A stretch of 64,000 nt of DNA from Burkholderiales bacterium (GTDB lineage: Bacteria > Pseudomonadota > Gammaproteobacteria > Burkholderiales > Burkholderiaceae_C): contig RXJW01000034.1 of the NCBI GenBank assembly GCA_003963005.1, positions 46,123-110,122 of the forward strand. The letters are read 5' to 3'. The notes below the pieces were generated by a model, which saw only the letters and a program-made list of their open reading frames with translations, did not search any database and was not told the origin of the DNA. The position numbers and the translations under genes were made by a program. This document shows, piece by piece, positions 7,695-16,075 of this stretch (positions within the stretch are counted from its first letter, which is position 1; every line of letters begins with the position of its first letter).

Positions 7695-9233
7695 TCAGCC
7701 CAGGCGCACCGGCACGAAGATCTGCTGGCCGTCGCGCGACACGAGCAGGGCGACCTGCTTGGGGCTCCCCTTCATCGCCTCGCGCACCTGCTCGACGTCC
7801 TTCACCGGCTTGCCGTTGAGCGCCAGCAGCACGTCGCCGGGCTGCACGCCGGCGAGCTGGGCCGGACCGGTCACGCGCTCGATCAGCAGGCCGTGGTCCA
7901 GCCCCGAGCCGCGCAGCTCCTGGCGCTCCAGCGGCCGCAGCGCCAGGCCCAGCGAGCCGCGCTCGGCCGGGGCGGCGGCCTCCTGCGTGTCCTTGTCGGC
8001 ACGGCCCAGGCTCACCGTCTCGGTCAGGCGTGACTTGTCGCGCCAGATCTCCAGCTTGAGCTTGTCGCCCGGCCGGGCCAGGCCCACGCGGCTGGAAACG
8101 TCGCCCGCCACGCGCACCCGCTCGCCGTCCAGCGCCGTGATCACGTCGCCTGGCTTGAGGCCCGCCTTGGCGGCGGCGCTGTCCGGCACGACGCTGGAGA
8201 CCAGGGCGCCATCGGGCGCGTCCAGGCCGAAGGACGCGGCCAGCGGCGCCGAGAGGTCCTGCAGCGTCACGCCCAGCCGCGCGTGCTCGACCTTGCCGTG
8301 CGTGACGATCTGGTCCTTCACCTTCAAGGCCACGTCCACGGGAATCGCGAAGGCCAGCCCCTGGAAGCCGCCGCTCTGCGAATAGATCTGCGCGTTGACG
8401 CCCACCACGCGGCCCGAGGCGTCGAACAGCGGGCCGCCCGAGTTGCCGGGGTTCACCGCCGCGTCGGTCTGGATGAAGGGCACGACGCTGCTGTCGCCCG
8501 GCAGCGAGCGGCCCTTGGCGCTGACGATGCCCTGCGTGGCCGTCTGCTCGAAGCCGTAGGGCGCGCCGATGGCCAGCACGTAGTCGCCCACCTGCACCTG
8601 CTTCGGGTCGCCGAGCTGCACGGTCGGCAGCCCGGTGGCGTCGAGCTTGAGCACGGCGATGTCGGTGGCCGGGTCGCTGCCCAGCACCTGGGCCGAGAAC
8701 TCGCGGCGGTCGCTGAGCTTGACGGTCACCTGCTTGGCGTCGCGCACGACGTGGGCGTTGGTCAGCACGAGGCCGTCGCTGCTGATGATGAAGCCCGAGC
8801 CCTGGCCGCGGAAGGGCTGCGCGCCGGGGGGCTGCATCCGCCAGCCGGGCATGCCGCGGAAGAAGCGGAAGAACGGGTCGTTGTCGAGGCTGCGAGGGGT
8901 GTCGCCGTCGTCGTCGGCGCTGGTCTTGTGCAGTCCGGCGACCGTGATGCCGACCACGGCCGGGCCTTGGGTCTGCACGATGGCGCGGTAGTTGGGCAGC
9001 TGGCCCGGTGCGAGGGGCGCTGCGGGTGGGGCGGCCACGGTGGCAGCGGCCGCGGCGACGGCGGTCGGCGCGCTGCTGGCGGGTGCGTCACCCGGGGCGG
9101 CGGCCGTGCCGGGCGACCTGGCCTGCAGCCAGCCGGGCAGCCCCCAGCCCGAGGCGGTGGTGGACAGGGTCACGCCGGCGCCGAGCAGGGCGGCAGCGGT
9201 GGCGGTGAGTGCGGTCTTGGCGGTGCGGGTCAT
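7695..9233 (-). CDS. degP: Do-family periplasmic serine protease (DegP/HtrA-like)
   Basis: 512 residues from ATG 9233, which has GAGGAG just upstream. There is an N-terminal signal or anchor, then a low-complexity Ala-rich region to about 75. A trypsin-like domain carries the triad His161 (TNAHVV), Asp191 (DPATDIAVLKLD) and Ser265 (NPGNSGGPL). Two PDZ domains follow, roughly 300-395 and 415-510, with the carboxylate-binding loops GLKPGDVI and GVQPGDVLLALNG. It degrades or refolds misfolded envelope proteins. It is transcribed away from the S51 peptidase gene at 9525. Confidence 0.92.
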   Translation of the reverse strand: MTRTAKTALTATAAALLGAGVTLSTTASGWGLPGWLQARSPGTAAAPGDAPASSAPTAVAAAAATVAAPPAAPLAPGQLPNYRAIVQTQGPAVVGITVAGLHKTSADDDGDTPRSLDNDPFFRFFRGMPGWRMQPPGAQPFRGQGSGFIISSDGLVLTNAHVVRDAKQVTVKLSDRREFSAQVLGSDPATDIAVLKLDATGLPTVQLGDPKQVQVGDYVLAIGAPYGFEQTATQGIVSAKGRSLPGDSSVVPFIQTDAAVNPGNSGGPLFDASGRVVGVNAQIYSQSGGFQGLAFAIPVDVALKVKDQIVTHGKVEHARLGVTLQDLSAPLAASFGLDAPDGALVSSVVPDSAAAKAGLKPGDVITALDGERVRVAGDVSSRVGLARPGDKLKLEIWRDKSRLTETVSLGRADKDTQEAAAPAERGSLGLALRPLERQELRGSGLDHGLLIERVTGPAQLAGVQPGDVLLALNGKPVKDVEQVREAMKGSPKQVALLVSRDGQQIFVPVRLG

Positions 9234-9407
9234 CACGATCTCCTCAGGCAGGCCGCGGTGCAGCCTGTTGCCGAGGACTCTAGGCAGCCTGGGTGAGGGC
9301 TCGGTGAGGCGAAGGTGAGGCGAGGATTAAGGCGAGGAGCCAGGCGAGATCGGGCCGGCAGCTCCGTGACAACCCGCCCGGGACATTCCCGGCCCCGTCA
9401 CGCGATT

Positions 9408-9433
9408 GCAAAAGCATGTCGCCCTGCCGCAAG
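9408..9433 (+). promoter_or_regulatory. Operator-like motif, probable ArgR (AraC-type) site 1
   Basis: The motif GCAA-N2-GCATGTCGC-N6-GCAAG is identical at all 18 fixed positions to 17365-17390. Inside it, TGTCGC-N8-AA matches the half-site I recall for the AraC-family ArgR of Pseudomonas aeruginosa. A weaker half-site (CGTCAC-N8-AA) starts exactly 21 bp upstream, the direct-repeat spacing described for that regulator. It lies about 90 bp before the S51 peptidase start. The locus encodes an ArgR-like protein at 12563-13558. Binding itself is inference. Confidence 0.65.
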
Positions 9434-9524
9434 TGCCCGTCTACCCGCGCGGCGGCGGGCTGACTACCGTGGCTCCCGGGTCGAGGCTGCCGTTGTGGCG
9501 CCGCCCTGTCTTGCCTGGAATGCC

Positions 9525-10883
9525 ATGAACAAAGCCATCACTTCCCTCGTTGGGACCCTGCTGCTCGCACTGGCCGCCCCACCGGCCACGGCCGGCAAGC
9601 TGTTCCTGTCCGGCGGCGCCTACGACGACGCCAACGTCGACCTCTTCGTCAACGGCCTGCGCAAGGCCACCGGGCGCGATGCGAGCTTCACGCCCGTCAT
9701 CACGAGCACCGCCAACTGCGGCACCAACTGGGCCACGACGGCCTGCCCGCGCATCGCCGTCGTCACCGCCGCCAAGGACAGCTACGCGACCGGGCTGGAC
9801 GCGTTCCAGAACGACATCCCGGCCACGTCCACCACGTCGCTCAAGCGCGGCTACTACAACCTCTTCCAGACCCACGGCTTCAGCCCGAAGTTCATCACCG
9901 CGCACGTCGACAACTACGGCGTGCATGCCAGCGCCAGCACGCCCGAGGGCCAGGCCAACATCGCAATCCTGAACCAGGCCGATGCGGTGTGGTTCGTCGG
10001 CGGCGACCAGGCCAAGATCATCCGCACCTTCCTGACCGACACCGGCGCCGACTCCGGCATCGCCGCGGCCCTGCGCGCCCGCTGGGCCAACGGCAGCGGC
10101 AGCATCGTCATCGCCGGTGACTCGGCGGGCAACCACGCGCTCAACGTGACGATGCACGCGGCCGGCGTGAGCTACGGCTACCTCTACTACGGTGCCGATC
10201 TGCCCAGCACGCCGGTCACCGGCTGGCAGACGCTCGGCGACACGCGCGACGGCACGACGTCGCTGCGCTACCTGGAGAACGGCGCCACGATGAAGGCCCT
10301 GGGCTTCCTGCCCGCCGGCATCCTGAGCGACACCCACTTCGACACCCGCTCCGGCCGCCTCGGTCGCCTCGCGGCGGCGCTGCGCAGCCTCGGCGTGCAG
10401 CAGGGCTTCGGGGTGGACGAGAACACGGGCGTCGTCGTCGACACCTCGGCGCAGACCGCCACCGTCTACGGCGCCAACAAGCTGCTGATCGTCGACACCG
10501 CGGCAGCCAGCGTGCAGACCGGCACCTACTACAAGGTCAACGGCCTGCGCGTGAGCCTGCTCACACCGGGTGACAAGTACAACTACGCGACCAAGGTCGT
10601 CACGAGCAGCAAGAGCGCGATCGGCACGCCCTACTACAGCACCTACTACGACTCCAGCGACATCTTCTCTTCGCTGGAGACGTCCAAGTCGCTGACGCGC
10701 GTGGTCGACCAGACGCCGACGACCAACATCGGCACCGCGCCGGTGCCGGCCTACACCAGCGGCCCGACCTACCCGAGTGGCGCCCCGGTCATCAAGCTGC
10801 GCTTCACGCGCGACGCGACGACCAAGGGCTACTACAGCGGCGGCAAGTACACGGTCGACAAGGTCAAGGTCGACATCTACTGA
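9525..10883 (+). CDS. Secreted S51-family peptidase, cyanophycinase-like paralogue 1
   Basis: 452 residues with a signal peptide (MNKAITSLVGTLLLALAAPP, then ATAG). The peptidase S51 pattern is present: WFVGGDQAK (Gln162), nucleophile elbow AGDSAG (Ser200), ILSDTHFDTRSGRLGR (His271) and GFGVDENTG (Glu299). Compared with cyanophycinase CphB, the residue after Asp is Thr, not Gln, and the arginine spacing after His is +4/+7/+10 instead of +4/+6/+9, so the substrate pocket is altered. The C-terminal ~130 residues are Tyr/Thr-rich and unfamiliar. It ends 4 bp from the convergent operon. Substrate may be cyanophycin-like but is uncertain. Confidence 0.8.
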   Translation: MNKAITSLVGTLLLALAAPPATAGKLFLSGGAYDDANVDLFVNGLRKATGRDASFTPVITSTANCGTNWATTACPRIAVVTAAKDSYATGLDAFQNDIPATSTTSLKRGYYNLFQTHGFSPKFITAHVDNYGVHASASTPEGQANIAILNQADAVWFVGGDQAKIIRTFLTDTGADSGIAAALRARWANGSGSIVIAGDSAGNHALNVTMHAAGVSYGYLYYGADLPSTPVTGWQTLGDTRDGTTSLRYLENGATMKALGFLPAGILSDTHFDTRSGRLGRLAAALRSLGVQQGFGVDENTGVVVDTSAQTATVYGANKLLIVDTAAASVQTGTYYKVNGLRVSLLTPGDKYNYATKVVTSSKSAIGTPYYSTYYDSSDIFSSLETSKSLTRVVDQTPTTNIGTAPVPAYTSGPTYPSGAPVIKLRFTRDATTKGYYSGGKYTVDKVKVDIY

Positions 10884-10887
10884 TGCT

Positions 10888-11547
10888 TCAACCCGGCGGC
10901 ACGGGCCAGGCGAGCACCGGGCCGCCGTCGTCGATGCGGGCATGTGCCGGCGGGTGAAAGCCCGCCGCCGTCAGCGCGGCCCGCACCGGGCTCCAGGCCG
11001 CAGGCACGTCCAGCACCCGCGCCTCGGCCTCGGCGCCCAGGAAGGACAGGTAGACCGTCTGGCGCGGCAGCAGCGCGGCCAGATGGCTGCGCCAGTCGGG
11101 CCCGAGCCGCGCCTGGGCCTCGGCCGGGTCGCCGTTGTAGAAGCGGGCGCCCAGCGCCTGCCAGAAGGGCGAGCGGCCGTCGGCGTCGCGCCAGCCAGGC
11201 AGCTCGGCGACCAGCGCGTCGCCGAAGTCGGCCGGCCGCTCGCGCAGTCGGGCCTGCGCCGCAGCGATCAGCTCGCCGAGTGCTGCGGTCAACGCCGCCC
11301 CCTCCAGCGCCGGTGCCCAGCGCCAGTCGCTCAGCTCGGCGCGGCCGGTGTGGTCATTGCCCAGCAGCAGCGTGGTCTGCACACGGAACAGGTCCAGCTC
11401 CGCCGCCGCGTGAACGACGCGGCCGAGGCGGAAGTGGTAGCGGGGCAGCTTCAGTCCCAGGCGTGGCACCAGCAGCAGCGAGGCCGCGTCGCCCGGCAGC
11501 GCCAGGCGCAGGCCGCCGGCTTCGGGCGTGATCAGAACGCGGCTCAT
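10888..11547 (-). CDS. Shortened, divergent AstA paralogue
   Basis: 219 residues. From about residue 38 it aligns with the middle and end of the AstA upstream: GRVVHAAAELDLFRVQTTLL against the AstA VVHASAALGVSQRMHTLHL region, SPFWQALGARFY against SPFWDAVGRRFF, and HARIDDGGPVLAWP against VDIFDGGPTVEA. It lacks roughly the first 85 residues of the GNAT-type fold, including much of the expected acyl-CoA site. It is translationally coupled to astA by an ATGA overlap. In pseudomonads AstA is a two-subunit enzyme (AruF/AruG); this may be a reduced regulatory or structural subunit, which is inference. Confidence 0.7.
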   Translation of the reverse strand: MSRVLITPEAGGLRLALPGDAASLLLVPRLGLKLPRYHFRLGRVVHAAAELDLFRVQTTLLLGNDHTGRAELSDWRWAPALEGAALTAALGELIAAAQARLRERPADFGDALVAELPGWRDADGRSPFWQALGARFYNGDPAEAQARLGPDWRSHLAALLPRQTVYLSFLGAEAEARVLDVPAAWSPVRAALTAAGFHPPAHARIDDGGPVLAWPVPPG

Positions 11548-12566
11548 GCGGCCACCTCCGTTTGCAAGGGCGTGACGACCAGTGGATCGCCCGCCCGGGC
11601 GCCCACGCGGGCCGCGGTGGCAGCATCGACGGCACGGCCCACCTCGGCCAGCACCGCACGAAAGCGCGTGCGCTCCGTGCAGGCCAGCAGCGCCCATTCG
11701 CGGGGCCCGAGGTCGGGCTCGTCCCTCACGACGACGTCGCGTGCCAGCCGCACGCTGCGCAGCGAGGCCAGGGGTGCTTCCACCGTCGGGCCGCCGTCGA
11801 AGATGTCGACATAAGTGTCGGCATCGAAGCCCTCGTCCTGCAGCACCGAGAACGGCACCTCGCCGACCGGGTGCAGCTGCCCGAGCGCCCATTGCGCAGC
11901 CTCGGGCAGCAGGGCGACGTAGATCGGCGAAGGCGGCATCAGGTCGGCGATGAAGGCCTTGCTGCGGCCGCCGACGATGACTTCCGCCTGCGGGTAGTCC
12001 ATGCCGAAGAATCGCCGGCCGACGGCGTCCCAGAAGGGGCTCTGGCCGTCGGGGTCGGTGATGCCCGGGCTTTCGGCGGCGATGCGCTCGGAGAAGCGGT
12101 TCGCATGCGCCCGGATGAACAGCAGCCGGGAGCGCGACAGCAGCTGCGCGGCCGGCCCGCGCTCGTAGGCCGGGTCCAGGTAGAACGAGGTGAGCAGCGT
12201 GGCGCCGGTCAGGTCGTGGCACAGGTGCAGCGTGTGCATGCGCTGCGACACGCCGAGCGCGGCACTCGCATGCACGACGAACTCGTTGCGGTAGCTGTAG
12301 AAGCGGTCGAAGAAGCCGGCGCTGGCGGCGATGCCCGAGCAGCCGACGACCTGGCCGGCCTGCAGGTCCTCCAGCACGAAGAGGTAGGTCTCCTCGCCGC
12401 TGGCGTCGTCGGTGCTGGCGAAGGATTGCAGCGAGGCGGCGATGCGGGCGGCCAGCTTGGCCTCGTCGTTCGGCAGCGAACTGATGCCATCGGCGCTGGC
12501 GGCTGCCATGCGCACGAGGTCGGCCAGGTCGGCCTCGGCCACGGGACGCAGCAGCAGGTGGTTCAT
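11544..12566 (-). CDS. astA: Arginine N-succinyltransferase
   Basis: 340 residues, the normal AstA length. The start LLLRPVAEADLADLVRMAA, the TGISSLP-like segment (ADGISSLPNDEAKLAARI), YSYRNEFVVHAS, the C-terminal QDEGFDADTYVDIFDGGPT and the preceding LLPEAAQWALGQLHPVG are typical. It transfers succinyl from succinyl-CoA to the alpha-amino group of arginine, the first step of the AST catabolic pathway. astB-E are not in this window. It overlaps the ArgR gene upstream and the short paralogue downstream by 4 bp each, so all three are coupled. Confidence 0.92.
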   Translation of the reverse strand: MNHLLLRPVAEADLADLVRMAAASADGISSLPNDEAKLAARIAASLQSFASTDDASGEETYLFVLEDLQAGQVVGCSGIAASAGFFDRFYSYRNEFVVHASAALGVSQRMHTLHLCHDLTGATLLTSFYLDPAYERGPAAQLLSRSRLLFIRAHANRFSERIAAESPGITDPDGQSPFWDAVGRRFFGMDYPQAEVIVGGRSKAFIADLMPPSPIYVALLPEAAQWALGQLHPVGEVPFSVLQDEGFDADTYVDIFDGGPTVEAPLASLRSVRLARDVVVRDEPDLGPREWALLACTERTRFRAVLAEVGRAVDAATAARVGARAGDPLVVTPLQTEVAA

Positions 12567-13558
12567 GGGGTCTCTCCCGGGGTGATGGGGGCGCGCCAGG
12601 CCAGGGCCCGGCGGCTGCGCTCGTCGCGCGGGGTGTGGCCGAAATGGCTCTTGTAGGCGTTCGAGAAATGCGGGCCTGATGAGAAGCCGCATGACAGGCC
12701 GATCTGCAGGATGGACTGCGAGCTCTGCTGCAGCAGCCGCTGCGCGCGGGCCAGGCGCAATTCGAGGTAGTGGCGCGAGGGCAGGGAGTCCAGGTGCTGC
12801 TTGAAGAGCCGCTCCAGCTGCCGCCGCGACACGCCCACGAGCTGCGCCACCTCTTCGGTGGGCAGGGGTTCGGCGAGGTTGGCTTCCATCAGCGCCAGCG
12901 CCTCGGCCAACTTGGGGCTGCCTGCGCCGCGGCGCTCGCTGTAGCCGGCGCGCTGGCGCTCCTCGCGCGGACGCAGGCCGCTCAGGCCCAGCCATTGCGC
13001 CAGTTCCTGGCCCAGCCGCTCGCCGTGCTGGCTGGCCAGCCAGGCACCGCACAGGTCCACGCTGGCCAGGCCGCCCGCGCAGCTCAGGCGGCGGCCGTCC
13101 GGGCTGATCTCCCACAGGCCGTTGGCCCAGGCGACACCGGGGTGGGCGTCGGCCAGGGTCTCCAGCAACGGCCAGTCGGCGCAGGCGCGCTGGCCGTCGA
13201 GCAGGCCGCAGGCCGCGAGCTGGGCAGCGCCGGCGTCCAGGCCGGCAAGCACGCGGCCGTCGTCGGCCCAGCGCTTGAGCCGGGTCGCCAGCCCGGGGTC
13301 CAGGGGCGTGGTGTCGGCCGAGATCAGGAACACGGCATGCCAGTCCGCCTCGGCGGGCAGCAGGGCCGTGTCCAGCAGGGCGCCGTTGCCCGCCGCCACC
13401 GGCCCCCCCTGCAGCGACAGGCATTCGCCCCGCCACACGACCTCGTCCTGCAACTCGTTGGCGGCGGCCAGGCAGTCCAGCACGCCGGCCAGGGCGAGCA
13501 TCGAGAAGCCCGGCTGGGGCAGCAGGGCGACACGGCGCGGGGGCGGTGGCGGGTTCAT
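12563..13558 (-). CDS. argR: AraC-family regulator with GATase1-like domain (ArgR type)
   Basis: 331 residues. The N-terminal ~190 residues form a DJ-1/PfpI (GATase1-like) domain (RRVALLPQPGFSMLALAGVLD, LAGLDAGAAQLAACGLLDG). The C-terminal ~100 residues are a double AraC helix-turn-helix (LPTEEVAQLVGVSRRQLERL, IGLSCGFSSGPHFSNAYKSH, FGHTPRDER). This is the architecture of Pseudomonas ArgR, an arginine-responsive activator of aot, ast and aru genes. It sits between the transporter and astA in the operon. Operator-like motifs at 9408 and 17365 fit control by this protein. Confidence 0.85.
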   Translation of the reverse strand: MNPPPPPRRVALLPQPGFSMLALAGVLDCLAAANELQDEVVWRGECLSLQGGPVAAGNGALLDTALLPAEADWHAVFLISADTTPLDPGLATRLKRWADDGRVLAGLDAGAAQLAACGLLDGQRACADWPLLETLADAHPGVAWANGLWEISPDGRRLSCAGGLASVDLCGAWLASQHGERLGQELAQWLGLSGLRPREERQRAGYSERRGAGSPKLAEALALMEANLAEPLPTEEVAQLVGVSRRQLERLFKQHLDSLPSRHYLELRLARAQRLLQQSSQSILQIGLSCGFSSGPHFSNAYKSHFGHTPRDERSRRALAWRAPITPGETP

Positions 13559-13574
13559 GCCCCGGATCGTCGCA

Positions 13575-14960
13575 CTACCAGTGCATCAGTGCCGCCACCG
13601 CGAGCAGGGCCAGGGCCATGACGAGGTAGATCACCTGCAGCGGCAGCATCCAGCGGAACCAGGTGCCGAAGGGCACGCCCGAGAGGGCCAGCACCCCCAC
13701 CGTGATGCCCGAGGTCGGGATGACCGGCGTGGTCAGCTCGCCGAACTGGAAGGCCAGCACGGCGGTCTGGCGGGTGACGCCCACCAGGTCGGCCAGCGGC
13801 GCCATGATCGGCATCGTGAGCGCCGCCTGCCCCGTGCCGGAGTGGATGAAGAAGTTGATCACCGACTGGATCGCGAACATCTTCTGCGCCGCCAGCACCG
13901 GTGTGGTGGACGACACCAGCGGTGCCAGCGCGTTGAGCAGGGTGTCGATGATCTGGCCTTCGCGCATCAGGATGACGGTCGCCTTGGCCAGCGCGATCAC
14001 GAGGGCGGTGCCCACCAGGTCGCGCGCGCCTTGCAGGAAGGCGGCCATGAAGTCGTCGGCCGACAGCCGGGCCACGGCACCGACGGCCAGCGCCATGACG
14101 AGGAAGAGCGCGGCGATCTCCTCGATGTACCAGCCGTACTTCACGACGCCGCCGATCATCACCGCCAGCGTGGCCGCGAACAGCCACAGCACGACCCGAT
14201 GCCGGCCCGTCATGCCGGCGAAGTTCTCGAAGCTGGCCAGATCCAGCGTCCGGCGGCGCTCCTGGTCCATCGAGAAGGTCGGGCTCAGCTCGGGCGCACG
14301 GCGGATGCGGGCGGCCCACCCCATCAGGAAGGCAATCGTGAGGCCGGTGGCGATGGCCCAGCAGATCGCGCGGTAGCCGATGCCCGAGAACAGCGGCACG
14401 CCGGCAATGCCCTGCGCCACGCCGACGTTGAACGGGTTCAGGAAGGCGGTGGCAAAGCCCACCTGCGAGCCGACGAAGGGAATGGCCACGCCGGTCAGCG
14501 TGTCCAGTCGCAGCGCCAGGGCCAGCGGGATGAAGATCAGCACGAAGGGGATGGCCTCCTCGGCCATGCCGAAGCTGGCACCGCCCAGCGAGAACAGCGT
14601 GACGAACACCGGGATCACCAGCGCCCGCACGACAGCCGACCGGCTGTGCGCGCGGGCGACCGACTTGATCATCGCGTCGATCGCCTCGGTGCGTTGCAGC
14701 ACCGCAAAGGCGCCGCCCACCGTCAGCACGAAGCCGATGATGAGCGCCGCCTCGACGAAGCCCTTGATCGGCGCCGTCAGCAGGGCCACCAGCCCCTGCG
14801 GCCTGGCCTCGACGAGGTGGAAGCTCCCGGCGACGATGACCTTCTTGCCGTTGACGAGCTCGGTCTCGAAGCGCCCGCCGGGCACGATCCAGGTGGCCGC
14901 GGCGATCAGCGCCAGCAGCGCGACCAGCAGCACATAGGTGTTGGGCAGCTTCAGCTTCAT
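13575..14960 (-). CDS. YfcC-family carrier
   Basis: 461 residues, very hydrophobic, about 12 membrane helices. It belongs to the YfcC/ArcD-like (DUF/UPF C4-dicarboxylate-type) carrier family: the WIVPGGRFE start, GGASFGMAEEAIPFVLIFIP, NPFNVGVAQGIAGVPLFSG, FIHSGTGQAALTMPIMAPL and FGELTTPVIPTSG are characteristic. Relatives are annotated as basic amino acid or dipeptide carriers. Its ATG overlaps the cphZ-like stop by 4 bp, so the natural guess is import of beta-Asp-Arg dipeptide or arginine across the inner membrane. ATG 14960 begins MKLKLPNTYV as in the family. Confidence 0.85.
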   Translation of the reverse strand: MKLKLPNTYVLLVALLALIAAATWIVPGGRFETELVNGKKVIVAGSFHLVEARPQGLVALLTAPIKGFVEAALIIGFVLTVGGAFAVLQRTEAIDAMIKSVARAHSRSAVVRALVIPVFVTLFSLGGASFGMAEEAIPFVLIFIPLALALRLDTLTGVAIPFVGSQVGFATAFLNPFNVGVAQGIAGVPLFSGIGYRAICWAIATGLTIAFLMGWAARIRRAPELSPTFSMDQERRRTLDLASFENFAGMTGRHRVVLWLFAATLAVMIGGVVKYGWYIEEIAALFLVMALAVGAVARLSADDFMAAFLQGARDLVGTALVIALAKATVILMREGQIIDTLLNALAPLVSSTTPVLAAQKMFAIQSVINFFIHSGTGQAALTMPIMAPLADLVGVTRQTAVLAFQFGELTTPVIPTSGITVGVLALSGVPFGTWFRWMLPLQVIYLVMALALLAVAALMHW

Positions 14961-16075
14961 GGCGACAGCAGCTTTCCGGAGCGGTAGGGCGTGCTGCCGG
15001 CGATCTTGGCCAGACGCATGCCGCGCGTGGCGAAGCGGCGGGCGCTGCGGGCGAAGCAGCGGCCCGTGGTGAGGGCATGCAGGGGCGTGCGCGTGTCCGT
15101 CAGCGGGCACACGATCTCGGCGACCAGTTCACCGGCCTCCACCCAGTCACCCGGGGTCTTCGCGAACACCACGATGCCACTGACCGGGGCGGTCACTGGT
15201 TCCACGCCTTCGAGCGGCGTGGCCGGGCAGCCGGCCGGTGCCGTGGGCGCGTCGCCGCTGACGTGGCCGAGCCGGCGCAGCGCGGCGAGCAGGGCGTCCG
15301 CGTCCTGCTCGGCCAGCGGCTGGCTGACCTCGGTCTCGCCCCGCAGCTCCACCGTGGCGGCCAGGCAGCCCCAGGGGTCGATCGGATAGCGCCCGTCAAA
15401 GTGCGCGGCCAGCTCCCACCACAGGCGTGACAGCGTCTCGTCGAAGGGGTCGTCGCCCGAGACCTCGCTGTACAGCAGCGCCTGGGCGCCGAGGTAGGCG
15501 GCCAGCGGGCGCAGGGCCTGCACCTGCGGCGTGCCGGTGTAGATGTGCATGACGGCCTGGTTGTCGCAGTGCAGGTCCAGCACGAGGTCGGCATCGGCGG
15601 CGAGTGTCTGCAGCAGATGCTTCAGGGCCTCCGCTTCGCTCGTCGGTTGCCAGGCGGCGAGCAGGCTGCGGGAGGCGGCGCGGATCGTGCGGGTGTTGGC
15701 CGCCACATCCGGCCCGAGGCGGCCTTCCAGCGCCGGGATGAGCGCCGGCGTCAGGTGGCGGAACTGGCGGTTGAAGTTGATGCCCGTGCCCAGGTCGAAG
15801 CGGCCGAAGGCCGTGCCCTGCACGTCCTGCGCCAGGCCGATCGGGTTGGCCATCGGCACGAGCACGATCTCGCCGGCAATCGCACCGGCGGCCTCCAGCG
15901 CCGTCAGACGCTCGATGAGGCATTGCGCGACGAGCATCGGCGGGATCTCGTCGGCGTGCAGGGCGGCCTGCAGGTAGGCCTTGCGCCCGGAGGTGCCGGA
16001 CCCGAAGTGCAGGCTGCGCACATGGCGTTGCGTGCCGGCGCTGGCCGCCGGCAGTTCATGGAGGAGGGTTCTCAT
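14957..16075 (-). CDS. cphZ: M14-type metallohydrolase, CphZ/AotO-like dipeptide hydrolase
   Basis: 372 residues of the succinylglutamate desuccinylase/aspartoacylase (AstE/AspA, M14) family. Zinc ligands are visible as His40-x-x-Glu43 (ALHADEIPP) and His169 (DLVLDLHCDN), with a catalytic-type glutamate in TVELRGETEVS (243 or 247). A C-terminal beta domain follows (VTAPVSGIVVFAKTPGDWVEAG in part). CphZ was described as hydrolysing beta-Asp-Arg from cyanophycin, and P. aeruginosa AotO belongs to it. The coupling here to a cyanophycinase gene on one side and a carrier on the other supports CphZ over AstE. Activity is inferred. Confidence 0.75.
   Translation of the reverse strand: MRTLLHELPAASAGTQRHVRSLHFGSGTSGRKAYLQAALHADEIPPMLVAQCLIERLTALEAAGAIAGEIVLVPMANPIGLAQDVQGTAFGRFDLGTGINFNRQFRHLTPALIPALEGRLGPDVAANTRTIRAASRSLLAAWQPTSEAEALKHLLQTLAADADLVLDLHCDNQAVMHIYTGTPQVQALRPLAAYLGAQALLYSEVSGDDPFDETLSRLWWELAAHFDGRYPIDPWGCLAATVELRGETEVSQPLAEQDADALLAALRRLGHVSGDAPTAPAGCPATPLEGVEPVTAPVSGIVVFAKTPGDWVEAGELVAEIVCPLTDTRTPLHALTTGRCFARSARRFATRGMRLAKIAGSTPYRSGKLLSP

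Noticed and set aside
14957..16075. Calling the M14 gene astE (succinylglutamate desuccinylase)
   Set aside because: The family fits both, but the gene is coupled to cyanophycinase and a carrier, whereas astE would be expected with astBCD, which are absent here.
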